From positions 338 through 43,661 of the forward strand of contig DBXN01000020.1 of NCBI GenBank assembly GCA_002309585.1: DNA of 43,324 nucleotides, given 5' to 3'. Shown here piece after piece: positions 33,401 through 41,844 of the stretch (position 1 is its first letter; every line of letters begins with the position of its first letter). Below the pieces are notes generated by a model. That model was not told where the DNA came from. It saw only the letters and a program-made list of their open reading frames with translations, and did no database searches. The DNA is from Verrucomicrobia bacterium UBA1211 (GTDB taxonomy: Bacteria > Verrucomicrobiota > Kiritimatiellia > RFP12 > UBA1067). The translations under genes and the position numbers were made by a program.

Positions 33401-33662
33401 CCTCCTCGATTGCCTGTGGGAAGGCGGAAGGGGTGATGCCGGCGGACTTTCCGATCGCGCAGAGATCGGCATAGACCCGGTCCAGTGCCGTCTTCCCGTC
33501 CACCACCACCCAAGCGCACCGGACAGGGGAACGCTTCGCCAGCGTGACGCCGGCCAACGCCGCGGCGGCGCCGGGCAGTGCCGGCAAAGCGCCGCGCGTC
33601 AATCCTTTCGGCAACGCCGCAGCCAACGCATCGCTGAATGAATCAATCCAACTGACACTCAT
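30438..33662 (-). CDS. mfd: Transcription-repair coupling factor Mfd
   Basis: This is a 1074-residue protein, near the usual 1100-1150. It removes stalled RNA polymerase and recruits the UvrA excision machinery. The N-terminal UvrB-like region is followed by the RNA-polymerase-interacting domain (PGDYVVHVDYGIGRFLG, about residue 416), helicase motif I GDAGYGKTE (about 563), DEEQ (about 668), GARDMSLLQTPPRERVPV, and QLRGRVGRSS. The C-terminal TRCF domain is present. The helicase is intact. The gene starts seven bases after the SGNH hydrolase stop; the Shine-Dalgarno is weak. Confidence 0.96.
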   Translation of the reverse strand: MSVSWIDSFSDALAAALPKGLTRGALPALPGAAAALAGVTLAKRSPVRCAWVVVDGKTALDRVYADLCAIGKSAGITPSAFPQAIEEDADTAGARAQVIRLMRTLADDSGSLPLPNVIVAPVAAMLQPVPDPDALRQASVTLRAGASYAFDELVTRLSETGYARMTEVQEPGQMAVRGGVLDIWPATAKTPWRAEFFGSELESLRMFDPATQRSIEPGESVWIPPCSETAALRTLTVAEVVPKGIGVLWLDHEGLRFAAETEAAWESLTGAFTAKQPWLELFSGDPAPPRMPTVDFPITVVPGLAELGADVARHPELLTQARRSLLNTFIEQGKAGISIFLCADTAGTCELLLREVDGCAGIAVRKMALSGGFALPGCVVAAQPDLYAVSKRNLRRTTSFMATPNVGQRIEQAADLEPGDYVVHVDYGIGRFLGSTEIEVDGVRSEVFTIEYAGGARLHVSVTNAHLLSRYVGVAGHPVKLHTLSGKRWTKEKADAERAVQDLAGTLLETQARRQVMTGIAFDPDPMCMREFEADFPYQETVDQERVIQAIKEDMALPRPMDRLVCGDAGYGKTEVAMRAAFIAVMNGKQVAVLVPTTVLSEQHYETFCDRMAPYPVRIAVANRLHSASSRERAFREAAEGKVDILIGTHALLSDRLAFKELGLLIIDEEQRFGVAHKEKLKCLRQVVDVLTLTATPIPRTLYMSMTGARDMSLLQTPPRERVPVDTRVVRDTDSVLRQAILQEVQRGGQVYFLYNRVMTIEIMRARLERLMPEIRIAVAHGQMPPESLSKIMSAFGSGEIDVLLCTTIVESGLDIPRANTMIVHRADRFGIAELYQLRGRVGRSSVKGFCWLLLPENGLVDAEARERIAALRKHSGLGAGFNLALRDLEIRGSGNLLGAAQSGHIAAVGFGLYCQLLKRTIARMKGEKPPLLVDVELDLDFLEFSPGMIDPVRSACLPYGYMEDEGHRMLFHRRLAEVTSPKEMNDFVRELTDRYGRPPEAVRRLIKMATLRILAAERRIGRIETRDNRILLYGRRTRFPVEISGHLPVLTGKTADQRLACIEKVLKAINVPS

Positions 33663-33669
33663 TACCGTC

Positions 33670-34845
33670 TCAGTTCGCCGCGAACGCCATCAGCCGCGCC
33701 GCTTTCTCCCGGTTTTCAGGAATGTCTGGAAAACGGATCACCGCCGTATGTTTTCCATCGACCAACGTCTCCGCAAACAGGATCGTCCATGGATAGTGCA
33801 GTGATTGACTGTAGGCATGAAACAGGTTGAACCGTTTAAACGGCTGACCGTCAAGACTGACCTCCAGCCATCCCGCATCCGGCCCCGCAACAAGATAGGT
33901 CCCGAACGCCGTCCCGGTGAAGGCTAGGGTTGCTTCCGCCCCAGGGGTGGATGTCCAGAAGTGGGGAAAACCGCAAAAAGTGGCACGCTTTGAACCTTTG
34001 AGATTCCGCCACTCCGGTTCACTCCAGTTCCATCCCGAAACGGATTGCGCCGTCTGGGGATCAATCAGACGTCCGTTAAAGAACGACTTCTCATCCAACG
34101 GCATCGGCAGACGATAATCGGTAAGAGGCCCGACAGCGGGTTCCGCCCACACGCGGTCAAAGAGTTCCTCGATCATCCGCGCGCAAATCCCGTTCCCGTG
34201 GGGGGCGGGATGGACCCCACCGTATTGCTTCCAGGTCAAACGCCCCGAAACGATCTCGTCCGAAACCTCCTTCGCCAAATTCACCGTCGGCACACCGTAC
34301 CGCTCGGCGACGGCGCCATGCGCCGAGACGGTCAACGGCACCGCGCCTTTGCCGTAGGTCGCCAGCATCGCTTCATTCACAAAGAAGGTCATCACAATGT
34401 CGATCTTCGGATTGGCGAGCCGTGCGTGACGGATGATCCCCTCCATCCCCCGAATGCAGGTCTCGCGGGAGAAGTGGCCGTCCTGATCGTCATTCACGGC
34501 AAACTCGACAAAAAGAAGATCGACCGGTCCCTTCGAGAGAACGTCGCGTGTCAGACGGAACGCCCCCGTCGATGAGCAGGTCGAGGAGATACCGGCGGGA
34601 ATAAAGGTGAAGACGGTCTGGGGAAACCGTTTCTGGAGGTTGGCGCAAACCATCGGGCGGTATCCTTCCATCTCGGTGATGGAACCGCCCAGAAAGGCCA
34701 CCGTCCCCTTTCGGGTCCGCTCAAAAACCTTACGCGCGTTCGCCAACCCGTCCCGACAAACCACCCTATCGCCAAATGATTCCGCCTGAACAGAGAACCC
34801 CAGCGACAAGGCGGCCGCGAGCAGGAGGACCTTCTTCACCGTCAT
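33670..34845 (-). CDS. Exported SGNH/GDSL hydrolase
   Basis: This is a 391-residue protein with signal peptide ending FSVQA. Block I is FLGGSITEM with the catalytic Ser (about residue 55), block III VEFAVNDDQ supplies Asn, and block V GGVHPAPHGNGI supplies His. The C-terminal half (from about 240) is a beta-sandwich with WLEVSLDGQPFKRF, as in esterases acting on acetylated glycans. Deacetylation of polysaccharide is likely but unproven. It lies between the SPFH gene and mfd with gaps of 12 and 7 bases. Confidence 0.87.
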   Translation of the reverse strand: MTVKKVLLLAAALSLGFSVQAESFGDRVVCRDGLANARKVFERTRKGTVAFLGGSITEMEGYRPMVCANLQKRFPQTVFTFIPAGISSTCSSTGAFRLTRDVLSKGPVDLLFVEFAVNDDQDGHFSRETCIRGMEGIIRHARLANPKIDIVMTFFVNEAMLATYGKGAVPLTVSAHGAVAERYGVPTVNLAKEVSDEIVSGRLTWKQYGGVHPAPHGNGICARMIEELFDRVWAEPAVGPLTDYRLPMPLDEKSFFNGRLIDPQTAQSVSGWNWSEPEWRNLKGSKRATFCGFPHFWTSTPGAEATLAFTGTAFGTYLVAGPDAGWLEVSLDGQPFKRFNLFHAYSQSLHYPWTILFAETLVDGKHTAVIRFPDIPENREKAARLMAFAAN

Positions 34846-34857
34846 CGTCCGATACCC

Positions 34858-35772
34858 CTATTTCACCTCTTTGATCACCGATGAAGCCGCTTTCAAGACA
34901 CCTGCGACATTCGCCAGATCGGTCGGAATGATCATCGTGTTGTTGGTCTTGGCGAGGTTACCGAACTCCTTCAGGTACTCCTGCGCGAGCTGCATGTTCA
35001 CCGCCTCGGCACCGCCTTTGGCGCTGATCGACTCGGCCACAAGCCGGATACCGGCCGCCTGCGCCTCGGCCACCAACTGAATCTCCCGCGCATGGCCTTC
35101 GGCCTCGTTGATCCGCCGCTGTTTCTCACCTTCGGAGAGCTCGATCGCCTGCTGGCGTTCACCTTCCGCGCGGTTGATCTTCGCCTGGCGCTCACCTTCG
35201 GATTCGGCGATCATCGCCCGCTTTTCACGCTCGGCGCGCATCTGCTTCTCCATCGCGTCTCGGATCGACTGCGGCGGGGTGATGTTCTTGATCTCGTAAC
35301 GGGTCACTTTCACCCCCCACGGATCGGAAGCCTTATCAACGGCCTCGACGATCGCGGCGTTGATGTTGGTCCGCTCCTCGAACGAACGGTCAAGATCCAT
35401 CTTGCCCATCTCCGAACGCATCGTGGTCTGGGCCAGCTGGGTCGTCGCGAAGAGATAGTTCCCGATACCGTATGACGCCTTCGCCGGATCCATTACCTGA
35501 AGATAGAGGATGCCGTCCACATCGACAGCGATATTATCCTTGGTGATGCACTGCTGCGGCGGAACATCGATCGCCTGCTCCTTCAGCGAGTGCTTATACG
35601 ACACGCGGTCAACAAACGGCAACAGGAAATGCAGCCCGGCCTTCAGGGTGCAATGATATTTGCCGAGCCGTTCCACCACATACGCCATATTCTGCGGCAC
35701 GATCCGCGCCGTCTTGCACAACGTGACGATCACAAGAATCGCAACTACCACAACAACAATCTCTGTACCCAT
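34858..35772 (-). CDS. SPFH/band 7 domain protein (QmcA/paraslipin type)
   Basis: This is a 304-residue protein: one N-terminal transmembrane segment (TEIVVVVVAILVIVTLC), the band 7 domain (VERLGKYHCTLKAGLHFLLPFVD at the start), then a long charged coiled coil rich in Glu, Arg and Ala (residues about 185-255, with EGERQAKI-type repeats), and a short C-terminal part. Such proteins form large membrane-anchored cages and pair with NfeD. The NfeD gene is directly upstream. AAAGGG precedes the ATG. The pairing is conserved in many bacteria and points to membrane quality control. Confidence 0.92.
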   Translation of the reverse strand: MGTEIVVVVVAILVIVTLCKTARIVPQNMAYVVERLGKYHCTLKAGLHFLLPFVDRVSYKHSLKEQAIDVPPQQCITKDNIAVDVDGILYLQVMDPAKASYGIGNYLFATTQLAQTTMRSEMGKMDLDRSFEERTNINAAIVEAVDKASDPWGVKVTRYEIKNITPPQSIRDAMEKQMRAEREKRAMIAESEGERQAKINRAEGERQQAIELSEGEKQRRINEAEGHAREIQLVAEAQAAGIRLVAESISAKGGAEAVNMQLAQEYLKEFGNLAKTNNTMIIPTDLANVAGVLKAASSVIKEVK

Positions 35773-35823
35773 TTTCTATCCCTTTCCTTTTCCACATGTT
35801 ACCGGACCGATTGTTCCGGATCC

Positions 35824-36261
35824 TCAATCCACCGCCTCGACCTTCAGCGTCAGGTTGTCCTGCGCGATGATCTTCACCGTCTGCCCGACGGGAAGGGCGC
35901 GCTCAGCCATCGCTTTCCAAGTAGCGCCGTTCACCTCGATCCGTCCCTCGCGGGGCGGATCGATCGCTTCGACAACCGTCGCCTGCCGTCCGACAAACTC
36001 ATTCAGTTCCGACTCGGATCCCGATCGGTCACCCAGAAAGATCCGCTTCACCCATTTCCGCAAGACGAGAATATAGGCGATTGAAAGTCCGCTGAAGATC
36101 AGCATCTCGACCGTAAACCCCAAATCGGGAAAGAGCAGTTTCAGCAACCCGACCGTGATGGCCGAGAGTCCGAAAAACAGAACCACGAAGCCCGGCGTCA
36201 GCAACTCCAGAAACGCCAGACCCAGCCCAATCAATATCCATACCGTCACTGAGAACGTCAT
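35824..36261 (-). CDS. NfeD family membrane protein
   Basis: This is a 145-residue protein: three or four hydrophobic helices (WILIGLGLAFLELLTPGFVVLFFGLSAITVGLL and on), then a C-terminal OB-fold (residues about 85-145, FVGRQATVVEAI..GRIEVNGATWKAMAE). It is the short NfeD form without the ClpP-like protease. It probably works with the SPFH protein 51 bases downstream. AAAGGAGG five bases before the ATG fixes the start. Confidence 0.92.
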   Translation of the reverse strand: MTFSVTVWILIGLGLAFLELLTPGFVVLFFGLSAITVGLLKLLFPDLGFTVEMLIFSGLSIAYILVLRKWVKRIFLGDRSGSESELNEFVGRQATVVEAIDPPREGRIEVNGATWKAMAERALPVGQTVKIIAQDNLTLKVEAVD

Positions 36262-36294
36262 CCGTTCCTCCTTTCCTCAACCTCAACGGTTGAA

Positions 36295-36364
36295 GGGAAA
36301 CGGGCAACGGGGACATTGCCCCACCCATTCCCTCCAACCTATTAACCCTTTAGCTTTAAACTTC
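36295..36364. repeat. Heptad repeat array before the sugar transporter stop
   Basis: Ten seven-base units keep phase on the top strand: GGGAAAC at 36295, GGGCAAC at 36302, GGGGACA at 36309, TTGCCCC at 36316, ACCCATT at 36323, CCCTCCA at 36330, ACCTATT at 36337, AACCCTT at 36344, TAGCTTT at 36351, AAACTTC at 36358. The G-rich block and the change to C-rich units resemble the array at 10050. GGGCAA (36302) and TTGCCC (36316) also form a hairpin. The last three units align with 8781-8801. CTTTCCTCAACC just left at 36271 occurs again at 8801. Confidence 0.7.
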
Positions 36365-36365
36365 C

Positions 36366-37376
36366 CTACATTCCCGCACGGATGATCAAGCCCAGTCCGG
36401 CGAGGAAGAGGATAAACATCCCGAGGTTCAACATCCCTGTCGCCTTCGGCGCGCCTTTAAACTCTTTCCAGATCAGGATGCCCCACAACGCCGAAACCAG
36501 CGTCGCACCCTGGCCCAAGCCGTAGGAGATCGCCGTTCCCGCGCGACCGGCCGCCACCAAGTTGATCCCGTTGCCGAGACCCCAGATGAGACCGCCCAGC
36601 ACACCGACCAGATGGATCGGGAAACCACCCTTAAAATACTCCTTCTCGGTGATCGGCTCACCGGCGACCGGATGCCGCATCGCGATCGCGTTAAAGACAA
36701 AGGTGCTCACGAAGATACCGCATGCGAAGATGAAGAAAGCGCTGTAAGGGGTCATCATCCCCTCCGCCGGGGCGGTTTTCGTGAACTCCATATCCATCGC
36801 GGCCGCGATGAAACGGTAGAAGAAAGCCATGAGCGTCCCGCTGACGATGGAGAGGATGAACCCCTTCGCCGTCACCGACTTTCCGCTTCCCGCCTCTTTC
36901 AGCTTATAGGCGAAAGCGTTCATCAGGATCGCGACGACGATCAGCGCGACACCCGCGAAGAGCATCACGGAGTTTCCCTTCGGCTCACCGATATAGTTCA
37001 CAATCACACCAAGCACCAGCGCCAACCCAATACCGACAGGGAAGGCCACCGACATCCCCGCGATCGAGATCGCCGCTGCCAGCAGGATATTCGCCGCATT
37101 GAAGACAATACCGCCCAGAAACGCGCTCCCGATATTGGCCATCGACGCCTGTTTGAGGTTGGCAATAAACCCCCATGCCGGAGCGTTACCCATACTTCCG
37201 CAGGTCAGACCCGAAATCAGCGCGAAGAGCAACACCCCGATCACATAATCCCAGTAAAACAACTCATAACGCCAGGTCTTCCCTGCCAGCTTCTGGGTGT
37301 TTCCCCACGAACCCCAGCAGAACATCGTCACAACACAGAACACAACCGCCAACGCGTAATTTGTCACATACAACAT
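36366..37376 (-). CDS. GRP-family sugar transporter (RbsU/GlcU-like)
   Basis: This is a 336-residue protein with ten hydrophobic helices in two repeats. The N-terminal FCWGSWGNTQK and YWDYVIGVLL, and the mid-protein SIAGMSVAFPVGIGLALVLGVIVNYI, match the glucose/ribose porter branch of the DMT superfamily. It would import a sugar by proton symport. Its place 75 bases downstream of a ribokinase gene argues for ribose or a related pentose. GGAGG is six bases before the ATG. Confidence 0.87.
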   Translation of the reverse strand: MLYVTNYALAVVFCVVTMFCWGSWGNTQKLAGKTWRYELFYWDYVIGVLLFALISGLTCGSMGNAPAWGFIANLKQASMANIGSAFLGGIVFNAANILLAAAISIAGMSVAFPVGIGLALVLGVIVNYIGEPKGNSVMLFAGVALIVVAILMNAFAYKLKEAGSGKSVTAKGFILSIVSGTLMAFFYRFIAAAMDMEFTKTAPAEGMMTPYSAFFIFACGIFVSTFVFNAIAMRHPVAGEPITEKEYFKGGFPIHLVGVLGGLIWGLGNGINLVAAGRAGTAISYGLGQGATLVSALWGILIWKEFKGAPKATGMLNLGMFILFLAGLGLIIRAGM

Positions 37377-37413
37377 TGCATACCTCCTTTACCTAAGAAA
37401 CTGAATGAGGGTT

Positions 37414-37452
37414 CGGGGGATGTGCCCCCGGCCTTTGCAGGGATGTGTCCCT
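37414..37452. other. Twin hairpins with shared core between ribokinase and transporter
   Basis: CGGGGG (37414-37419) pairs with CCCCCG (37425-37430) around ATGTG. AGGGA (37439-37443) pairs with TCCCT (37448-37452) around TGTG. Both hold the core GGGATGTG followed by CCC. The second one includes the last base of the ribokinase stop. No T-run follows on the leftward RNA, so they are more likely mRNA processing or stabilising elements than a terminator. Confidence 0.55.
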
Positions 37453-38351
37453 TACTTTGTCACTTCCTTCCGATACGGGATCGAGGGTTGCGCCCCCATC
37501 CGCGTCACCGAAATCGCCGCGGCCTGAGAAGCGAAATCCACGGCCTCCCGAAGGGATTTCCCTTCTGTCACCGCCACCGTCAAAGCACCGCTGAAGACAT
37601 CTCCCGCCGCCGTTGCGTCAACCGCATCAACCCGGATTGCCGGAACGGTTTCCGTCGTCACGCCGTCATCGACAAACGCACCACGTGATCCAAGCGTGAT
37701 GATCACCTTCGCGCACCCTTTCGCTCGCAAAGCCGCAGACGCCCGTTTTGCGGAATCCTCATCCGTCACCCGGATACCGGTCAGCAACTCCGCCTCCGAC
37801 TCGTTCGGCGTGATCAGCGAAAGGCATGGGAAGAGTGCATCTGGAAGGGAACAGGCAGGCGCGGGATTCAAAATGACCGGAACCCCCTTCGCCGCCGCCC
37901 ACTGCGCGGCCGTCAACACCGTTTCAATCGGGGTTTCCAACTGCATCAGGAGCGCCGTCGCTCCTTCGATCTTCTCTCGCTGAGCGGCAATATCATCTGG
38001 CGACAGCGTGCCATTCGCACCCAACGCGACGGAGATGCAGTTCTCCCCGTGGTCATCCACCATAATCAGCGCCGTTCCGGATGCCGCGTCAGGATCCACA
38101 AACAGCGCGGGCTTGATGCCCTCCCGCTTGAACAAGGCCTCGGATTCCCGTCCGAACAGATCGTTCCCCACCTTCGCGATGAAGACCACGTCACCGCCCA
38201 ACCGCGCCGCCGCGACCGCCTGGTTCGCCCCTTTGCCGCCGGGATTCATGTAAAAACGGCCGCCCAAAATCGTCTCGCCCGGCGCGGGAATCCGCGCCGA
38301 TTTGATCACCATGTCCGTATTCGTACTGCCCAAGACAACAATCTGTCCCAT
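37452..38351 (-). CDS. rbsK: Ribokinase
   Basis: This is a 299-residue PfkB-family kinase. PfkB signature 1 is GGRFYMNPGGKGANQAVAAARLGG (near residue 36) and signature 2 is DAVDATAAGDVFSGAL, with catalytic Asp in AAGD. LNPAPACSLPDALF and TPNESEAELLTG are typical ribokinase segments. It makes ribose 5-phosphate from ribose and ATP in the cytoplasm. The ATG at 38351 has GGGAG eight bases upstream; an in-frame start at 38384 is rejected. The transporter gene follows. Confidence 0.93.
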   Translation of the reverse strand: MGQIVVLGSTNTDMVIKSARIPAPGETILGGRFYMNPGGKGANQAVAAARLGGDVVFIAKVGNDLFGRESEALFKREGIKPALFVDPDAASGTALIMVDDHGENCISVALGANGTLSPDDIAAQREKIEGATALLMQLETPIETVLTAAQWAAAKGVPVILNPAPACSLPDALFPCLSLITPNESEAELLTGIRVTDEDSAKRASAALRAKGCAKVIITLGSRGAFVDDGVTTETVPAIRVDAVDATAAGDVFSGALTVAVTEGKSLREAVDFASQAAAISVTRMGAQPSIPYRKEVTK

Positions 38352-38440
38352 CTTCACGTCTCCCTTCGAAAAAGCCACCTTCAACGATGTCTTTAATGTA
38401 TCACAAAATGCCGCGGATTGGAACAGGGAAAAAGCCCCAT

Positions 38441-40864
38441 CTAGTCATCGCGCACTGGCCCATGCCGGAGAATCGGCAAAACCCGTTCGGCATGGCCATC
38501 GAAATTAAAGACCGTGAATCCCTCGGCTCCCGCCGAACGGGCCGCTTGAATCTGGAGAGCCAGATTGACCGCGTCATCGGGATTCTTCCAACAGGAAAGC
38601 CCGATCCCGGGATAGACCGGCACACGACCGACAGCCTGCCGCTGCATGATGACGGCATTTCGAAAGAGATGCGGGGAATCGACATAGTCCATCGGGCAAA
38701 CGAAATCCAGCCATCCGTTCCGGCACCACATCGACCAGTCCTGGGCAACCGAGCGGGGATCGGCCTGGGGATTTCTGAAGACCGCCGCTGAAATCGACAT
38801 CTTCGGGTTCGCGGCCTTGACCTGCCGGTGGACCGCTTCGACAACCGCCGTAATGTTTCCACACCGGAAAGCCTGCCACGCTTCCGCCAGTTTCGGATCA
38901 CTCCGGACATCCTGCGGCCAACGCTCGACCGGCCGTCCGATCTGCCGCTCGAACCGTTCCCGGCAGCCATCGCAGAAACAGGTGTCGGAATCGGAATAGC
39001 GGATATAATCGAAATGGATTCCGTCTGTCGGGAAACGCGCCAATTCAACCATTGCGGCGATCTCCAAATCGCGGTTGCGGGGATCAGACGGACAGAGCCA
39101 GCGCGGTGTCCGCTGGCCGTTAAAGCGGACCGCCGTCCGCTTCTCTTCCGCCATCCGGTCTACGAACGCCTGCGGCGCATACCCGCCCAGATTCCAGCAG
39201 ACCTTCCAAATGTGGCACTTCACACCATATTTCCTGCAGGCGGCCAGACACGCCTCAACGGGATTTCCCCGCTTCTCCAGACTGGGCGAGACCGGCAGAT
39301 GCTCTGAGGGATAAAATGCTACCCCGCCCCAACTGAAATTCGGCAGAATCGCATTAAAACCGTTCTCTTTTAAGAAACGGATCGAAGCGTCCCAATCCCG
39401 GTTCGGCAGCCCCCACGCGCTATGACACCAGAAGCCGCGAAAAGTGTCTCGGCGAACCGGCTGGGCCGCCATCCAGGCGCGTTCCGCCTCACGGGCGGCC
39501 TCCTCGCTCAAGGCAATGCCCTCTTCCCACTCCTTCGCCTCGATTTTCCGGCGAGCCTCATCCCGCAGTGTCTCCATCTTCCGCCATGCCATTCCGCTTG
39601 CGGGCGGCAGGGTTTCGGGAAGGTTCCCACGCAACTGCTCGACATTCCGCGCATAGGCGATCTGTCCAATCCGTCCATACGCCCGCTTTGCGCTTGTTTC
39701 CCAAATTTCCGGAATCAGATCGCCGACCAACGCCCCCATCAGTTTCGCAGGAGCGCCGTCGGTTCCGCCCAGCCAGACATGTCCGATGAACATTCCACCA
39801 TCGGTCCGGACAATCGCTGGCCAATCGGTCCGTTTTCCCTGCCCATCCCGCCAGACCGCCAGTGTCTCGCCCTTACCAGTCGGGCGTGCGAGATACGCGA
39901 TCCATGAGGCCTGGGGCGAATAATCGGGCTGTCCCTTCACCCCGTCGCCGACACGTTCGAATCCGGCAAAACGTCCCTCCTGCGGCGGACGCACCAACTC
40001 GACCGTCCGCATACCCATCAGCGAGCCCACACTCCCAGGTAACGTGTAGCAGACCAGTAAACGCCCACCGCGCGCCACAAACGGTTTCAGTACCTCAACC
40101 ACACGGTCGGGAACTGTCGGGTTATATGGCAACACAACAAGCTTCACCTCATCCGGTATCGTTTCCGTCAACTCCAAATCCGACACCTGTCCATACTCCA
40201 CACCCAATGCAGAGAAGGTCGAACAGACCGTCCCGGCATATTGCCACAAAGCGGATGCCTCGGCACCCATTCGGTCCGCCATCGATTCCGCCCGAACCAC
40301 CAGCACCTTCGGATGACCGCCTACGGGCGTGAGATTCGCGATCGCGCACACGGTGTCATTCGTGCCGCACCGCCATCCGGAAAGCCGGATCGCGGAGATG
40401 GAACCCCACCCGGAAGCCCGACCTTCGGCCCTTGCCTCCGCCTTGCTCACGTTGATCCGATTCCAGATACCGGCCGCCTCCGGTGAGAAAGTTGTGTTGT
40501 ACCATCCATCCCCGCTTTTGAAATAGAGTGAGAAGGAGGAAAAGGGCGAAAGGTCCTCGCAGTAAAAATCGAATTGGATTCCTTCCGCGACCTGAAGGTC
40601 GAGTGGCACTTGGACATCCCAATTGGCCCGTTCAACCGGATTGTCGGTGAAATGGACCGGCAGTTCAAGGACACCCGGCGCGAGAAACCGCGCGGGTACC
40701 GTCCCCTTCATCGGTTGTACACGCTTCGCCACCGCCGCATCCGTATCCAGCGTCATCCAGTGCGGATACGGAACGGCAGGCTCCTCAACGGAAGGCGCGG
40801 GAGGAATCGCGCCCAGTGCCATCCCCACACACCCAATCGCCACAACCGCTAATATGCTTTTCAT
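38441..40864 (-). CDS. Exported family-10-like glycosylhydrolase (GHL10/DUF187 type)
   Basis: This is an 807-residue protein with signal peptide (…GMALGAIPPAP). An N-terminal beta-rich domain (about residues 40-185) is followed by a GATase-like/ThuA-like domain (about 190-400, HPKVLVVRAES, VARGGRLLVCYTLPGS), then a TIM barrel (about 478-800). The barrel begins TFRGFWCHSAWGLPNRDWD and contains ILPNFSWGG, PTDGIHFDYIRYS, and CPMDYV, as in GHL10 proteins. A Cys-rich loop CFCDGC follows DYIRYS. Substrate is likely a polysaccharide. It follows the DUF697 gene by 57 bases with AAAGGA before the ATG. Confidence 0.85.
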   Translation of the reverse strand: MKSILAVVAIGCVGMALGAIPPAPSVEEPAVPYPHWMTLDTDAAVAKRVQPMKGTVPARFLAPGVLELPVHFTDNPVERANWDVQVPLDLQVAEGIQFDFYCEDLSPFSSFSLYFKSGDGWYNTTFSPEAAGIWNRINVSKAEARAEGRASGWGSISAIRLSGWRCGTNDTVCAIANLTPVGGHPKVLVVRAESMADRMGAEASALWQYAGTVCSTFSALGVEYGQVSDLELTETIPDEVKLVVLPYNPTVPDRVVEVLKPFVARGGRLLVCYTLPGSVGSLMGMRTVELVRPPQEGRFAGFERVGDGVKGQPDYSPQASWIAYLARPTGKGETLAVWRDGQGKRTDWPAIVRTDGGMFIGHVWLGGTDGAPAKLMGALVGDLIPEIWETSAKRAYGRIGQIAYARNVEQLRGNLPETLPPASGMAWRKMETLRDEARRKIEAKEWEEGIALSEEAAREAERAWMAAQPVRRDTFRGFWCHSAWGLPNRDWDASIRFLKENGFNAILPNFSWGGVAFYPSEHLPVSPSLEKRGNPVEACLAACRKYGVKCHIWKVCWNLGGYAPQAFVDRMAEEKRTAVRFNGQRTPRWLCPSDPRNRDLEIAAMVELARFPTDGIHFDYIRYSDSDTCFCDGCRERFERQIGRPVERWPQDVRSDPKLAEAWQAFRCGNITAVVEAVHRQVKAANPKMSISAAVFRNPQADPRSVAQDWSMWCRNGWLDFVCPMDYVDSPHLFRNAVIMQRQAVGRVPVYPGIGLSCWKNPDDAVNLALQIQAARSAGAEGFTVFNFDGHAERVLPILRHGPVRDD

Positions 40865-40895
40865 TTCTCATTCCTTTCAGGCGATGTCGACGATC

Positions 40896-40910
40896 GGCCG
40901 TTTCGCGGCC
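40896..40910. other. Hairpin after the DUF697 stop
   Basis: GGCCG (40896-40900) pairs with CGGCC (40906-40910) around TTTCG. It lies in the 57-base gap between the DUF697 gene and the GHL10 gene. No T-run follows on the leftward strand, so termination there is unlikely to be complete. Confidence 0.4.
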
Positions 40911-40921
40911 AACCCTCGCAC

Positions 40922-41818
40922 CTAATGTTTTGTGATGAGGTTCCGCACCGGTCCGATCAGAAACTGCTTCGAACGGCGGGTATCCACGGCGACTGACAAC
41001 GCATGGAACTCCCGCATCGCCATGTGTCCCAAGCGATAAATCAAGAAGGCATTCAAACCGCCCTCCGCGAACTTCCCAATGAACTTCCCGGCGATCTTCG
41101 AGGCGAGATTCGTCAATCCCAATTCGGCCATGAAGTCCATGCCTGTCTCGGCGGCGGATTCGGTGATGTCACCGATCTGGCCCGCAATGTAGAGGTTCAC
41201 GAACCACGCGAAAACCAGTCTGGCGGCACGGACCCGTGTGATGCTTTTGTTGTAGATCAATGCCAGATCGTAAACCATCCGCGAACTGTTGTAGAAAACC
41301 GCGATCATATCCACTATCTTCCACGGACTCACCGCCGTCTTGATCGCCACCCATTTCGCATAGGCCCGAATCCGCTGTTTCGCCAATCTGTCCTGCAGTC
41401 CCTGGAACTTTTTGAACTCCGCCAGCCACACGTCCGGCGGGAGTTCCGGTTCCGTCCCCGTCAATACGCGAAGCGACTCCTTGACCGATTCCCTTAAACC
41501 GCCCTCCTCGGGAAACTGCGCGACATACGTTTCGGACGGCGGCATCTTCAAAACATATCGATTGAGCAGCCGATCCCGCGTCTCGGCGCGTCCCGCCGCG
41601 TCTTCCGGTTCGGCAATCTGATCAAACCGGATCACGGTTTTGAACAGCCGGCGGAAAAGCGCAATCGCGAACACGATACATCCGATCAGCAGAAGCGCCT
41701 CAATCGCCAGTATGGCGTATCCCGTACCGGCAGGAAGCGTCAAGGTCTTCTGGACGGCGGAAACCGCCGACGAGATGATCCAGAGCAAAACCGCGCATGA
41801 AAGCAATCCGTATAACAT
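40922..41818 (-). CDS. DUF697 (YcjF-like) membrane protein
   Basis: This is a 298-residue protein: two N-terminal transmembrane helices (LYGLLSCAVLLWIISSAVSAV and GYAILAIEALLLIGCIVFAIALF), a charged middle region, then the DUF697 part (about residue 150 on: AIKTAVSPWKIVDMIAVFYNSSRMVYDLALIYN). The family is of unknown role and often sits near GTPases, none of which is in this window. The ATG at 41818 has AAGGAGG four bases ahead; the longer frame start at 41917 would overlap the transporter gene and is rejected. Confidence 0.82.
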   Translation of the reverse strand: MLYGLLSCAVLLWIISSAVSAVQKTLTLPAGTGYAILAIEALLLIGCIVFAIALFRRLFKTVIRFDQIAEPEDAAGRAETRDRLLNRYVLKMPPSETYVAQFPEEGGLRESVKESLRVLTGTEPELPPDVWLAEFKKFQGLQDRLAKQRIRAYAKWVAIKTAVSPWKIVDMIAVFYNSSRMVYDLALIYNKSITRVRAARLVFAWFVNLYIAGQIGDITESAAETGMDFMAELGLTNLASKIAGKFIGKFAEGGLNAFLIYRLGHMAMREFHALSVAVDTRRSKQFLIGPVRNLITKH

Positions 41819-41844
41819 AGCCCCTCCTTTCCTTCCTGCACGCG

